Shown piece after piece: positions 10,445 to 22,700 of a DNA stretch of 64,000 bases; the first letter of the stretch is position 1, and each line of letters begins with the position of its first letter. Under the pieces are notes generated by a model. That model was not told where the DNA came from. It was given only the letters and a program-made list of their open reading frames with translations, and ran no database searches. The position numbers and the translations under genes were made by a program. The stretch comes from Anabas testudineus (lineage: Eukaryota; Chordata; Actinopteri; Anabantiformes; Anabantidae). The DNA is taken from the NCBI RefSeq assembly GCF_900324465.2, contig NC_046617.1, positions 7,316,223-7,380,222 of the forward strand, in the 5' to 3' direction.

Positions 10445-12517
10445 ATGTTTCTGTTGAATGTTTGCATCTGGGCCAGCCTCATGGTGTCATTCCCTCAATA
10501 TACGTATCAGTCATGTACAGAAGGAACACCCAAACAGTGCGCTGAGGCAGAATTTGCTCCCGGTGCCAGTTTGGCTGGAGAAGGCTTTGATATCACCAAA
10601 ATGGAACGTAAGGGGGCCTTCGTGATCAACATGAATCATTGGAAACGCAAGGACAAAACATGCACCCTGTGTAGCAACCCTTATCTAGAGAACAAAAAGC
10701 AAAAGCTTCCCTTGTCAGTGGTGGATTGGAGGCCAAAACAGTTATGCAGCGTGACAGTCACCAGTAAACTCCACCGGTCCAGTGAGTCTCTGGTCAGTTC
10801 CAGCACTTCTTCAGTTGAAAACAACTGGCAGGCCAATCTAGACGTTAACGTGGGTGAAAAAAGCGGCTCGGCAATGTTAGCTGGCACTCATTCTAAATTA
10901 GCAGAGTACTCCATGGAAAAAACTAAGAATGACAAGTTCAGCTTCACAAGTCAAAGTTTGTTCTGTGAGTACTACAGGTGAGACAATACTTATCTCCACA
11001 CAGCAAATAATGTTATACTACTATTACACTATTATATATATAAGTAGTGCTTCAAGTGCTTCATACAGGTGTCTTTCTTTCATGTCTGGTCTTGTCTCAT
11101 TGGAATCAGCTATCGAGTATCCGGCTCTCCCAAGCTGCACACAGAGTTCAAAAAAGCAATAAAAGAGCTCCCCAAAACCTACAGCCCAGAATACAAGAAA
11201 CGATTTTACAAACTTATAGACACCTTTGGTACCCACTACATCACTAAGGTAAATCCAAACAAAAAGCTATTTCATTAAAAAATAGTATTTATAACATAAA
11301 GTTTGTTAAAAAACTAATAATCTCAATCCAGGTGAAGCTGGGTGGAAGTGTTGATTCTGTGACCAGCATCAGGCAGTGCCAAGCCAGCCTGCAGGGCCTC
11401 AGTGTGGAGGAGATACAGATGTGCCTGGAGGCTGAGGCCTCTGTCAGCATCAAAGCCACAGTAAAAACTCAGGCAAAACACTGCCAAAAGGCGGCTGACA
11501 AGACAGAAAGTAAGACGTCATTCTCCAGCCTCTTCAGTGACAGGTACAATAAGAGTCTCATATATATTTTCTATTCATTCACACACGCTAATTGAATACA
11601 CTCTTAGAAATGACTATTTTCAGTATATGACTTATTTGTTGAATCTTATTTGAATGAACAGGTTCACTGAAATTAAAGGAGGTCATACCACAGAACCAGA
11701 TCTGCTTTTCTCTGCTGACAAAAATCCTTCGGCCTACAAAGAGTGGCTAAACACAGTGCCACAGAATCCAGACATCATCTCGTATTCCCTGGACTCACTT
11801 CATGAGTTACTGCCCACAAACAGCCCTGTTCGGAAGAACCTCCGCTCAGCTATAAGCCATTACATCCTGGAGAAAGGCTTGTTGAAGAATTGCAGTGACC
11901 GCTGTCAAGCCGGCATCAAGAGCGACTCACGGGATTCCTGCGTCTGTCAATGCCACAATGAACCAGCTGTAAACCAAGACTGCTGCCCAACCCGTAAGGG
12001 CATGGCACGGGTTATAATAACTGTACAGCGTGCCTCTGATCTTTGGGGAGACCATACTACAGCCACTGATGGCTATGTAAAAGTGTCCTTCAATGGACTG
12101 GTCCAGCGTTCACCTGTCATTTACAACAACAACAACCCACACTGGGCCATGGTCATTGACCTGGGCTCACAGGACTTGTCTGCAGGACATAAAGTGAGAT
12201 TTGAAGTATGGGATGAGGACAACAAATGGGACGATGACCTACTGGGAGAATGTGATCAAGATTTGTTTGCTGGAGTTAAAGAGGATGTCTGTGCTCTGCA
12301 GCATGGCCGGCTGTTCTTCAAACTGGAAGTGAAATGTGCTCCGAGTCTGAGTGGAAATTCATGCACGGACTATAAAGCTTCACCGATGAATCAAAGTCTG
12401 AAGAAGCTATATGTATCCCGTCATTCGCACCCTGTTCCAAAGGACATCCTGACAAAGCTGGGTGTGTTTGTGGACGAATCGATTTCACAGAGAAATCAAA
12501 GTCTTAATGTAGAGTGA
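10445..12517 (+). CDS. prf1: perforin-1-like protein, copy B
   Basis: Second perforin gene, 4.57 kb downstream of copy A in the same orientation. Coding exons are 10445-10977, 11110-11248, 11332-11543 and 11662-12517; the first three are exactly as long as in copy A. The product is 579 residues: signal peptide (MFLLNVCIWASLMVSF), MACPF domain with FGTHYITK, EGF-like shelf, and C2 domain with WDEDNKWDDDLLG. It differs from copy A in the first C2 loop (GDHTTATDGY), in the residues before HWAM, and in the C-terminal tail. The NSS sequon of copy A is NSP here and so is lost. AATAAA signals at 12782 and 13151 could end the mRNA. The gene looks functional. Confidence 0.93.
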
Positions 12518-13732
12518 ATGCAGAATAACATATTTCGGCTTTGCTGATGCTTACATAGTAACATTACTGTTTTAATTAAGGAGCAAGGCTTTATTCATAA
12601 CTGAGCTGTCATATGAGTTGTAAAGCCGATACATATAGGCTGCAACTGAATTTTAAATAGAATTCATAATATCTTCAGTTCTTTAGTTTCAAGTCTTTAA
12701 TTAGAAGATTCACACATTGTACTTTCTGTACACTCAACGTTTTGCGTTTGTCATATGAGTATTGTCATCGAGGCTGGAAGAAATAAACCAGAACAAGATT
12801 CAAAATGGTAATAAAAAATAGTGATAGAAAACATGTATGTTTTTATATTTATATATTTTATCATGTAGTGGTCATTTTTATTGTAGACACTGGCCTGGTT
12901 TTCAACAAATTAAAAAAAACATATGATGTAGATCATCTAAAAGTTCCAGCAGTTGTTGAAATTTGGGCTCAAATTGATGTATTTATTACTTACAAACTTA
13001 TTTATTTCTCACTTTATACATTTTGTATTATTTGCATATGTTTCAGATTCTATCATGTAGCAGCATTTTAGAAACATTTATAATGCAGCACTACCGTTTT
13101 GTACTTTAATCAAATTATTTTGCAAATGTTTCACATGCTTGTTCATCCACAATAAAAGGCATATTTCCTGAGTTCTGTGTTATATTTTGTGTTTCATCTT
13201 ACTACTTATGTTCCGTTTGTCTTAGCAGTGTTGCCAAACATGAGAAAGGAAGTGGTAAAACTTCCTGTGTAAGCACAATGCTTTGCTCATGCTATTAAAG
13301 AGTACAATGCACTCAAATAACAGATTCAGAAGCTTCTATTCAGCATCATTTGACATAATTTATTCAATTAAAACAGGAAACAATCTCCTTTCACTTCTCA
13401 TCTTTTTGTGTTCACCATCATTTTTTTAAAAAGAGTAAGACTGACAGACAAGACAAGAGGGTTAAAAAAACACACCAAGACAACATGAAGCGAAACACAT
13501 GAAAAGCCTCATTACACTGAACACATTATGCAAATGATCCACTTGAAGAAGTCCAGGTCATTTGACTCAGCCTGGTTAAAGAGAGAGACAAAGAGGGCAT
13601 GGGGGAGGAACACAAAGATACTAAATCAGGAAGACTGGTTTATGGCAAACACAAGACCACAACATTTGTGTAATATTAGTGGAACCGCACTGCATACAAC
13701 AAAACTGTCCATTTAAAAAAACAATTGTGTTT
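12518..13732. other. 3' flank of perforin B and gap to the matrix gene
   Basis: Contains the probable 3' UTR of perforin B (AATAAA at 12782-12787 and 13151-13156), then AT-rich sequence. The minus-strand matrix gene ends just to the right, so the two genes converge here. No other features are seen. Confidence 0.5.
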
Positions 13733-13738
13733 TTTATT
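13733..13738 (-). terminator. polyadenylation signal of the glycine-rich matrix gene
   Basis: AATAAA on the minus strand, 42 bases beyond the proposed TGA of the terminal exon. Its position supports that exon as the last one. Confidence 0.5.
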
Positions 13739-13779
13739 CAGTGCACTTTTCTTTAAACTTAGTGAAAATGACAGATGTG

Positions 13780-16700
13780 TCAAGTTAATTTGTTGTGAAG
13801 TTGGACCACCGAAGCGCAAACTGTAAAACCTCCTTTATCCTCACCTTTGTAACCATTTCCAAGGGCACCATTAACTCCTCCATATTTTCCAACCTGCTCT
13901 CCTGTGAATGGATCAGTTCCATGTTAAAATTATGGCCAGAAGGGAGCAACAGCAGTAAAAAATTCAACTTAACAGCTAGAAACCTTGCAAAAAAAAGTTT
14001 TTGACTTTTATTAGTGGACTCTGGAGTGAAATCCATAATGCACAAAAACTATTTTATCTCCTTTGTTTTGTCCAGAAAAAAAATGTGCATGCATGAACCT
14101 CCTTACTAACTGAATGCATGCAAAACCACATGATAAGCATGTATGTAATGTAAGACAAATATTGTGGTACACTACGTGCTGCCATTGTCATACAATGCAA
14201 GAACACATGACTAATAAGGTCAACAGAAACAGCAATGTGAGTGTAATGTGAGTATGAATAAGGAAGTCTGGAGCTTTATTGCTTACCCAAGACATCTTGA
14301 GTCGCTCCTAACTGTGCTCCATAACCTTATCAAAAAATATAAAAGATAAGAATTACACTTATACAGAGACAAATGCATAAAAATATATGTATATGAAAGT
14401 ATCTTTTAGTGTTTTTCGACTTCAGGAGTAGCTGTGCAGCAAAGTTCTAATCAATTTTAATACATTCATATCTCAGTTGTGCGGGACATACTGCGCCAGT
14501 ACTAAAATCATGTGTTACGGTCATGCAACCACCTCAGTGAACTGAAATGCTATGCCCAAAACCCAGAACAGGGCTTCTGCATTGTGAAAGGATCTGAATG
14601 CGTGTGTGTGTGTGTGTTTCTTCAAGAGACATGAAAGTTCACCTGCTTGCTGAGCTCCAAATCCGGCACCAGCTCCTGAAACAACACAAAACATGTTGAT
14701 GTTTGGACACCGCAGACAGATAAACACACTGGGCCATGATCACACACAGTCTCACAAGGCATATATAGTACATGCCGTCTGTCCAATAATGCAGAGATGG
14801 GTGGGGGAAACACTAATATTTATCAGTTTCATAACAGTTGTGAAATGTATGACATATTTTAGCAAACTCTGCTAATTGTTTGCATCCTTCATTCATTTTA
14901 GTCACATTTAGTTATTTGTTGTTACTATAACCTGTTTAACTGCAGGCACCACCCTCAGTGTGACTTCTGCTCAAAAGTCACAGTACTTTTTCCATCACAC
15001 ACTTTTTAGCAGTTAGTCACTTATTCTCACCATATTTGTTTGTGGTTTTGGCACCTTCAGCCCCAAGACCTAGCTGCTGAGCAGAATACGGGTAGCTACC
15101 ATCACCTAAGAATAAGAGAAAAACATTAAAGCTGCATATGAATATGAATAGTGAGTTAACAGGATGGAACAAAACACATAAAGTTTAAATGCTTGTAAAA
15201 GACTTTTAAACCTTTGTTTTTTGGGTTGTCATAATAAAATATATATTGCTATATGGACACATTGCAGCATATACACTATGGCTCCTTAAGACAATTAAGT
15301 ACATCTGCCTACCAATTCTTCTAAAGTTCATTGTTTAAAATGTTTTATTTTGTCAATTACGTAAAAACCAAAATGCGTAAAAAACAGTAAATCACCATTT
15401 TGCACCTAATTATACCCTTTAATAAATAGTATACTCTTCTTTCTATACTCTTCGTTTCTAATGTGTTATACAACATGTACACATTGCAAAGAATTTATTT
15501 GCAAATCCAAGTTGTGATCACATGCCGTCCCTACCTTCCAGTCCAATGGGCATTGCTGGAGCATTACCGTAAGGAACCTGAGCAGCTCCTCCTACTGTAG
15601 GAAAAAGAAATCTGATGGTCAGACTGACTCACATGCTCTGCTATCTTTACACCTTTTCAAATGCACGGGCCATCAACAAACCAAGGTTCAAATCTGACTC
15701 ATAAATGGAAAGCCACACCGACAGAGGCCTAATAGCATGAAGAATGAGATCATGTCAGTGCTGCTCACCATATTTTCCACCAGTAGATTCTAGTCCTGTA
15801 CCAAGTGCTCCTGAAAGAAGGTAACAGGGGTTTCAGCTGTCAGAATTTGTGGAAAACATGCATAGAGACCCCTTGTTGCTTAAAGGTTAACTTCTGGTTA
15901 ATTTCCATCCAGTTTATTTTGGATTATTTAATATTGCTTTTTCTCTTTAAAGTAACATATTTGGCTAAAATCTCACAGAAAGATAGGATACAGATACAGA
16001 TACTCGATAAAATGCCACATAAAAATTTTATCTGGATTTTTATTGCTGCATTTTATTTGTTTGTTAGTATGGTACTATTATTAGCATTAGTATAGCAGCC
16101 AAAATACCACACAGTGTTGTCTCTGACGTTGCTTACCATACACCCCCTGGGCCTGTCCAGCATAGCCACCATTACTGAGTGCTGAAACAATAAGAAAAAT
16201 ATAAATAGGCATGTCTTAAAATATAAATGACCCTTTTGTTTTATTAACCCATTCACATGAAACCTGTGACAAAAGCGTCTACAGAAGCAGCAAGTCGGAA
16301 ACCACTGGTTTCACGCGGTCAGCCTATGTGAGTAAGACACAATAGCTACACCCAGTGGATAACAGACCACACTGGACATGTTCAGCAGAGGAGATGTCTT
16401 GCCTTTATGGCCTCTGACTTTTTGTTTGCTATGGGTTAAGCCTCTACGGGTTAGTGCCATCACCTCTTATGTGTTTCAGTGGGTTATGACTCCTCAAAAT
16501 TGTTACCTTCACTCTTCCCTGCTTTGTTCTCTGCACCATCAGCTAACTCTGCAGGGTTACCAAGCCCTGGAACATAGTTCTAATTAAATCTGCAATTATG
16601 TCTGTGAGACTCTTTATGTAAACTGAGGTATCCCCTTTCTCCTTTTTTCTTTTTAACACTGCACTCACCAGCTCCATAACCATCGCTGTACCCATTCCCG

Positions 16701-19700
16701 TAACCTGTTGAGAGGAGAGGCTGCATATTAAAACAATAATTACATTTGAAACTCAATTTCAAGTGAAATCCAATTTTTTATTCTGCGTATTTGGCATTTC
16801 TAACTGTACACAGGACCAAAAGGAAAGGGCATGCCCAGTACCTGTAGACGAAGCTTTGGCACCACCATCTCCACCTTCACAAACAACACAACAAAGAAAG
16901 TGTTTAATATTATCACTCCTATTTGAATTTAAATAGTCACTGAAGGCAGGCTATATTCAAAGGCTTAGCATCTTCACATTACTCTGTCTTTTGTGTTGCT
17001 TTCTGTAACTTGCAATTGGTGGTATTTAATTTTCTAGTATCAGTGAGTTGGCACTTACCAAAGCCATTGCCTGCTACAGCACCCAGGTATCCCGTCACTC
17101 CCTCACCATAGCCTATGACAACACACATTCAAAACTCACAGTATAGGACGCACTGATTCTGACTACATTTGCATTTGTTTAACAAAAGATATTTAGAAGA
17201 CATGTTAGAGCCTGGCTGGTTCTATAGCCACTACACACCATCACCTTGCACAGACTTCAATGAAAAAAGAGACTGAGAGATCCACAAGAGGAGGAACTAA
17301 TATGTTTGTAAGTAAGCCTTTTTTTATCGTTGTCTTCTACTATTTAACAGTACTATCATTTATTTACCTATAGGAAAGGAAGGTACTAAAACACCTTCTT
17401 GACTCTTGCGTGACTCTTGCTCTTGCGAGCAAAGTGTATATGAGCATAACTTTTTTGCTAGTAGACTCACAAGCAAATGATTAGTTTACAAGGCAAAGTA
17501 GGAGTAACAGCTGACTGTCTGGCATATGGTCTCCTGTGAGGCCTGCCTCCAGTCACACTCTTAATTCAGGTGGGAAAAAAAGGGGAAACACCGGAGACAG
17601 TTATAAGGATGGTATTGACTAAGCAACTGAGGATATTTCCCAAAACATGGAGCTATTTATTTAAGAAACCACAGCAAAGACGTGGAGAGAACAGGGGAAA
17701 CAGATCAAACAATTATCCACAGCCTTACCATTTGGCATTCCTGTAGCACCTTGGGGATAGCCACCCTGTCCAAGTGCAGTAGCAGCTAAGATTAATTTTA
17801 GACGAAGTATAGAGTTAGAACACAATGGAAAACAAAAGTATCATAGTCCTCAATCACAATAAAGAGAAAAATAATGAAGGAACGTGTTCACACTTACCTC
17901 CAAGCTTTCCAGCTGCACCCCCCAGGTATGCTCCCTGTCCCAAACCTGTGGACATTACAGAACATCTTTAACACAGGTAGTGTAAGTGTGTGTATATCTA
18001 CATATATATCTGCTAGGAAGATGTTTTCTTGCAGTACTACTACCAATAGTGCCCAACATTACCTGCTCCATAGCCCCCAGCACCTAAGGCTGCTCCCAGA
18101 TAGTTTCCTGCTCCACCAATATAACCTGTGAAGAAAGCCAACACAAGCTCAGCAAAATCTTTTGTTATTTACTGGAACTAAAGAGACAAGGTGTGATTTA
18201 TTTATAAAACACTGATGCATGAATTTATAGCGAAAGCTTGAGTATTGATCGCTCAGTTTTTACCTGGAAGTATAGTCAAATCCAATAGCGTCCAATGGAA
18301 ATAATAATAAAGCCAAATATCACAATATGGGGAAGTTTAGAACCGCTACCATTACATAAACATGACTCAAGTGTGAAAACATCCTTTCTCATTCAGTAGT
18401 TTCCATAGAAGATAGATGCAGTAATTGTAAACATTGTAAATGGAGTGTCTGACATTTGAGAAATGCACAGTACTTTTCTGTGTCCTTGCCAGGTTTCATT
18501 GGTGTTTAGTGCCTTCACTATTGGGAGGGTATTTCCCTGAACTGAATCCTAAAAAAACCCAGATGTTGAACCTTTCAAATAACAATATGTAATAACTGGA
18601 AACACCCTGCTTGGGCCATAAGTACACCAGACAAACACACTATAAATCAGGCATACTGTATGGACACACATATATATATAAGGTTTTGAGGGAAAGAAAA
18701 TCTCAAGCAAAGATTAGAGATATTTCACCAGTGTCAGTTGAACACACAGAGATCACAAACACCTCTTTTAGCAATCGAACTCCTCAGTGTAATCAGCTAC
18801 AGTACACTCACACAGCCTGCATTCAAATGCATCATGCTATCAATAAGCCATAGTATTTTACAACAGAATGACAAAAATACTCCTTTTGCTTTGGGATTTA
18901 CTTTTTATAATGCCAACACTAACTCTAGCTCCAGCTATCCCTCCAACAACTATGAAGAATCGGGCAGCTCCAATGATTCTTTGTTGCATTCACAATATCG
19001 ACACAAGATGTGTAAAATGTAAATGGGGTAGTAATTAAATAGCTGCAATTATGCAAAATGTTAATCTTTCAGCAACATGCCAAAATAAGACACCAGTATT
19101 TCAGAGTCAGTACAGACGGTACTTTGCAAAGACAACCTAAAATATATTCCTAAATAAATCTTAGGAAACAAGCTGAGGTTTGGAGAGGCACAAAAAACAT
19201 TTGTTTTCAATCTCTAAAAACTTAATAGGATAACTGCTTGAAGAGGGAATTTAGGCAACAAACACTGTACCCAATAAGTTTAAAAAAAAATATAAGACAT
19301 TTAGAAGGTGAAATCTAAATCTTTGCTCTTACTTGTTGCATGGTTATTCCTTCTAGTCTGCCCTGGGATACTGAGAGCTTTTGGTTCAATGACATCCCGT
19401 TCAGCATGTGGAAGGTGCTTTGCTTCCTGACCATCACCAGTAAAGCCTTTAGCTTCCTGCTTTTCTACTGAGGCAAGTTCTAAATCTTGGGTCCCAATTG
19501 TACTGGGGAACACTTGTCCATAGACCCCCCTCCCTTCTACTTGAAGATTTAGAGAGCCATGAGTACGTTTTTCTACAGCAATACTCCCATGAATTCTAAG
19601 CCCATTTCTTTCTTTAGCTGCAAGACCCAGATCTTTAAGACCCTGTCTATCAGCTACAGCAGATAAATATCTTCTTGTTCCCTGAATAAGCGAGGGCATA

Positions 19701-22700
19701 TGGCTTCTGATGTGAATTTGTGAATGAAGCAGTGGGTGGTGGTTCTTTCCTTGTGCTTGTGAAGTTGCAAGTCCAAGATGTTTGCTGTCTTTACTAACTT
19801 GCGGCACTAAACTTTGAGTTCCTTGTGTTTCTGAACCCAAAAGCTCATGGCGATTGACTTCCAGTGCATCTGACAGATCACTTGTGGATCCACAGTTCTG
19901 GGCTCGCTGATTGTGCTGAAAGGATAAATCATAGTCTCTTGCACTCTGTACCTGAGATGAAGCAGAGCTCAGTTTCATTATATTGTCTTTTTTAAGGGGC
20001 GGCTGCTGTTGTACACCTCCAGTTGTCAATGTGGATCCATGACTTGCAGTGCTCTGTCTTTTTAAGACTGCAGGATCATAACTTTCCGCTCCTTGTACAT
20101 GTGAAACATCAAGAGGTATTGTAGATCCGAGACTTGATGACTTAACTACTGGATCAAGGCTTTTGACCTCTGCCTGTAATTCAGGTGTAGAGGGACCAAG
20201 CATACTGCCTCTTCCCACTGGCATTTCAGGTACAAGAGATCTATCTCTGTTTCCAAACAAGGAGCCAAGTGCTGTGCTCTTTTCTCTCTTCAGATCTTGA
20301 ACAGCTTGGCCCAGACTGGCCAGCTCAGGTCCACCCAAATCTGCTGCAGACACACCTGGCAGAGAAATACCATCATGTATTCATGTCTCTGAGCCACCAT
20401 GAGGTCATGGTGGCTCAGAGACAAAAGTGTTTATTTTCTGAGGGTGCACACTTGCACTCTTTTGTAATTCTATCCAAAGTCTTCTATAAAAATAATGCAA
20501 ATGTCAGAGCAATTACTGCAGCACAACCCACATATAGGAATCAGTACTCAAAGAAAGTAAAATCCATTATGGCCAAAATTAGCCCAATGTAATTTTAAAA
20601 TTAAGTTAGCTCAGCATAATTACAACGGCGACAACAAAAATGTACCGAGAAGAACCGAAACAAATAATGAGTGACATTAAAACAAAATGGTATCATCCCA
20701 AATTGTTAAAATGCCGTAAAACAGGCTAGTGTTTAACACAAGACAGACACACCACCTCACTCAGACAGCATCTGTGTGTGACAAACACAACTGACGGACA
20801 AAGAAAAGCAGACAAAACACAGACGGCAAGAGAAAACGTTTTAAAAGTGAAAAATATTTGCCAGTAGATTGAAATAATTCCATATACAATACAGTCACCA
20901 AAAGATGGTGTCTTCAAATGCCTTGTTTTGTCTTTCAAGCCCAAATATATGTCAAAAAGAAAAAGAGAAGCTGGAACAAGGTGCTGTTTTCAATTTTACA
21001 TGAAAAAACTACCTTAAATTATTCATTTATTGTCAGAATAGTTGCAGAATATATCAACTAATTATTGCTGCCATAGTGTATGTATTTCATATAACTTATC
21101 TTCCATCTGTTTCAGCTCTTGTAAACCACATGTAAGTTAATCACATCAGCTCTTATCAACTCTAAAGCTGTGGTAGTAAGAACTGCAGAACTCACGCAAC
21201 ATGCAACACATACAGTGTGAATCGCTAAAACATGTTAATACACAAATACAGACACAGACAGTCGCTACATGCAAATCTCCCCTGTGCACGCAAAATAAAG
21301 TAGTAGTATTACCATCAGAGAGCTAATAGGAACTAATACTACATTAGATATGTGATTTGAGATGTTATGCAAACAAAAGCATGAACTTGATATCAGTGAA
21401 TCTCTAGCTTCAGAGAACAAAGACAGACACAGACACCACAGGCAGCTGTGGTGAGTGGTTTATAAGTCAGTCCTCTGTTAAGTGGGAAACCCAACTCCAT
21501 TTCCTAATGATACGGGGGCTGTCACTGATATCTCTCAACTTGCTAACTTCAGCATGGCGACCAGATAGGCCTACAGTCTTTAGGCCTGTAACAGTGGATT
21601 AGACAATAAAATAAACCAGTTCAGTGGAACAGCACAAATGTCGGAGATGGTTTTATAAGACCACTCAACTACCTTAGAGGTGATAATGAACAATCAGATT
21701 ATCACAATCTCTTTGTGCAAACCTGTAAACTTGATGTTTACCCATGGCTGACAACACAGATGTGAGTTGGGACATAAAGAAAACACCCTCCAGCATAAAA
21801 CACACATCTAAGCTAGATTGGAAAGGTAATGGGTCCTGAGGGAAAACATATGGTTCATCCTTTACCTGGTCGGGGTCTGGGATAGCCAGTGCCAGCTAAA
21901 GCTCCATATCCTGGGAAGAAAACAAAGAGCCAAGTTTAGGGGACGTGGAACAAATCTTTAAATGTGACAGGCACTCCGATTACATCACAAGTGCCCTGGG
22001 TTTTATTTGCTGGAATGCAATCTGCCCCATATATCATGTGCACAGACAACGACAGAGTGCCACTTAGCTGAGATTTATCAAACAAACGAGCACAGGGCAC
22101 ACACAGAGTGCAATTCATTGTGGATACGCATTTGGGCAAACAGCTTAAGGCAATCCTTGAACAAAGCATATAATTACCTACCAGGTAGAGTGCCAAGGCC
22201 AGCTCCATAAACTGAAAAGTCAGAAAAGAGTAGAGTTCATTTTTATTTTATTTTAAATTTTGTTGAATACCATACTGTTTGTGCAAGATTTGACTTTGTC
22301 CCTGTCTTCTATCTATCTTCTGCTAAAACATTACATAGATAAATCAGATAGCAGCACAGATTTGTTATCACTATCTATATAAAATATGAACTGGTAGATT
22401 TTTATTCCTATGTCTTACCACGTTTTCCTCCTTGACCTAAGCCCAGTCCGGCACCCAGTGCCATTCCTGGACTCAAGCTGGCACCTGCAATCACAAGAAA
22501 GAAGTCATTACCCTGATGAATCAATAATCTGCCAAAGAACTAATACAAAGTAAGAAGGCTGTGAGGGTTTTATAAGTGGTTATGTTGTCTTACCATAGGC
22601 TCCTGGGGTGCTTTGCTTCAGGCCAGCTCTACCTCCTAATCCAAGAGCTCTGTAACCCCCTATAGAAACAGTAGAAGCACCAGTTTTCACTTTGCAATAC

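Noticed and set aside
13785-14045. Minus-strand frame ending FALRWSNFTTN as the end of the matrix protein
   Set aside because: The phase required by the preceding exon gives VCASVVQLHNKLT instead; the other frame would need a different splice phase.
18270-18300. Possible extra exon of the glycine-rich gene
   Set aside because: A donor-like CCAGGTAAAA is present on the minus strand, but no acceptor and no Gly-rich reading precede it.
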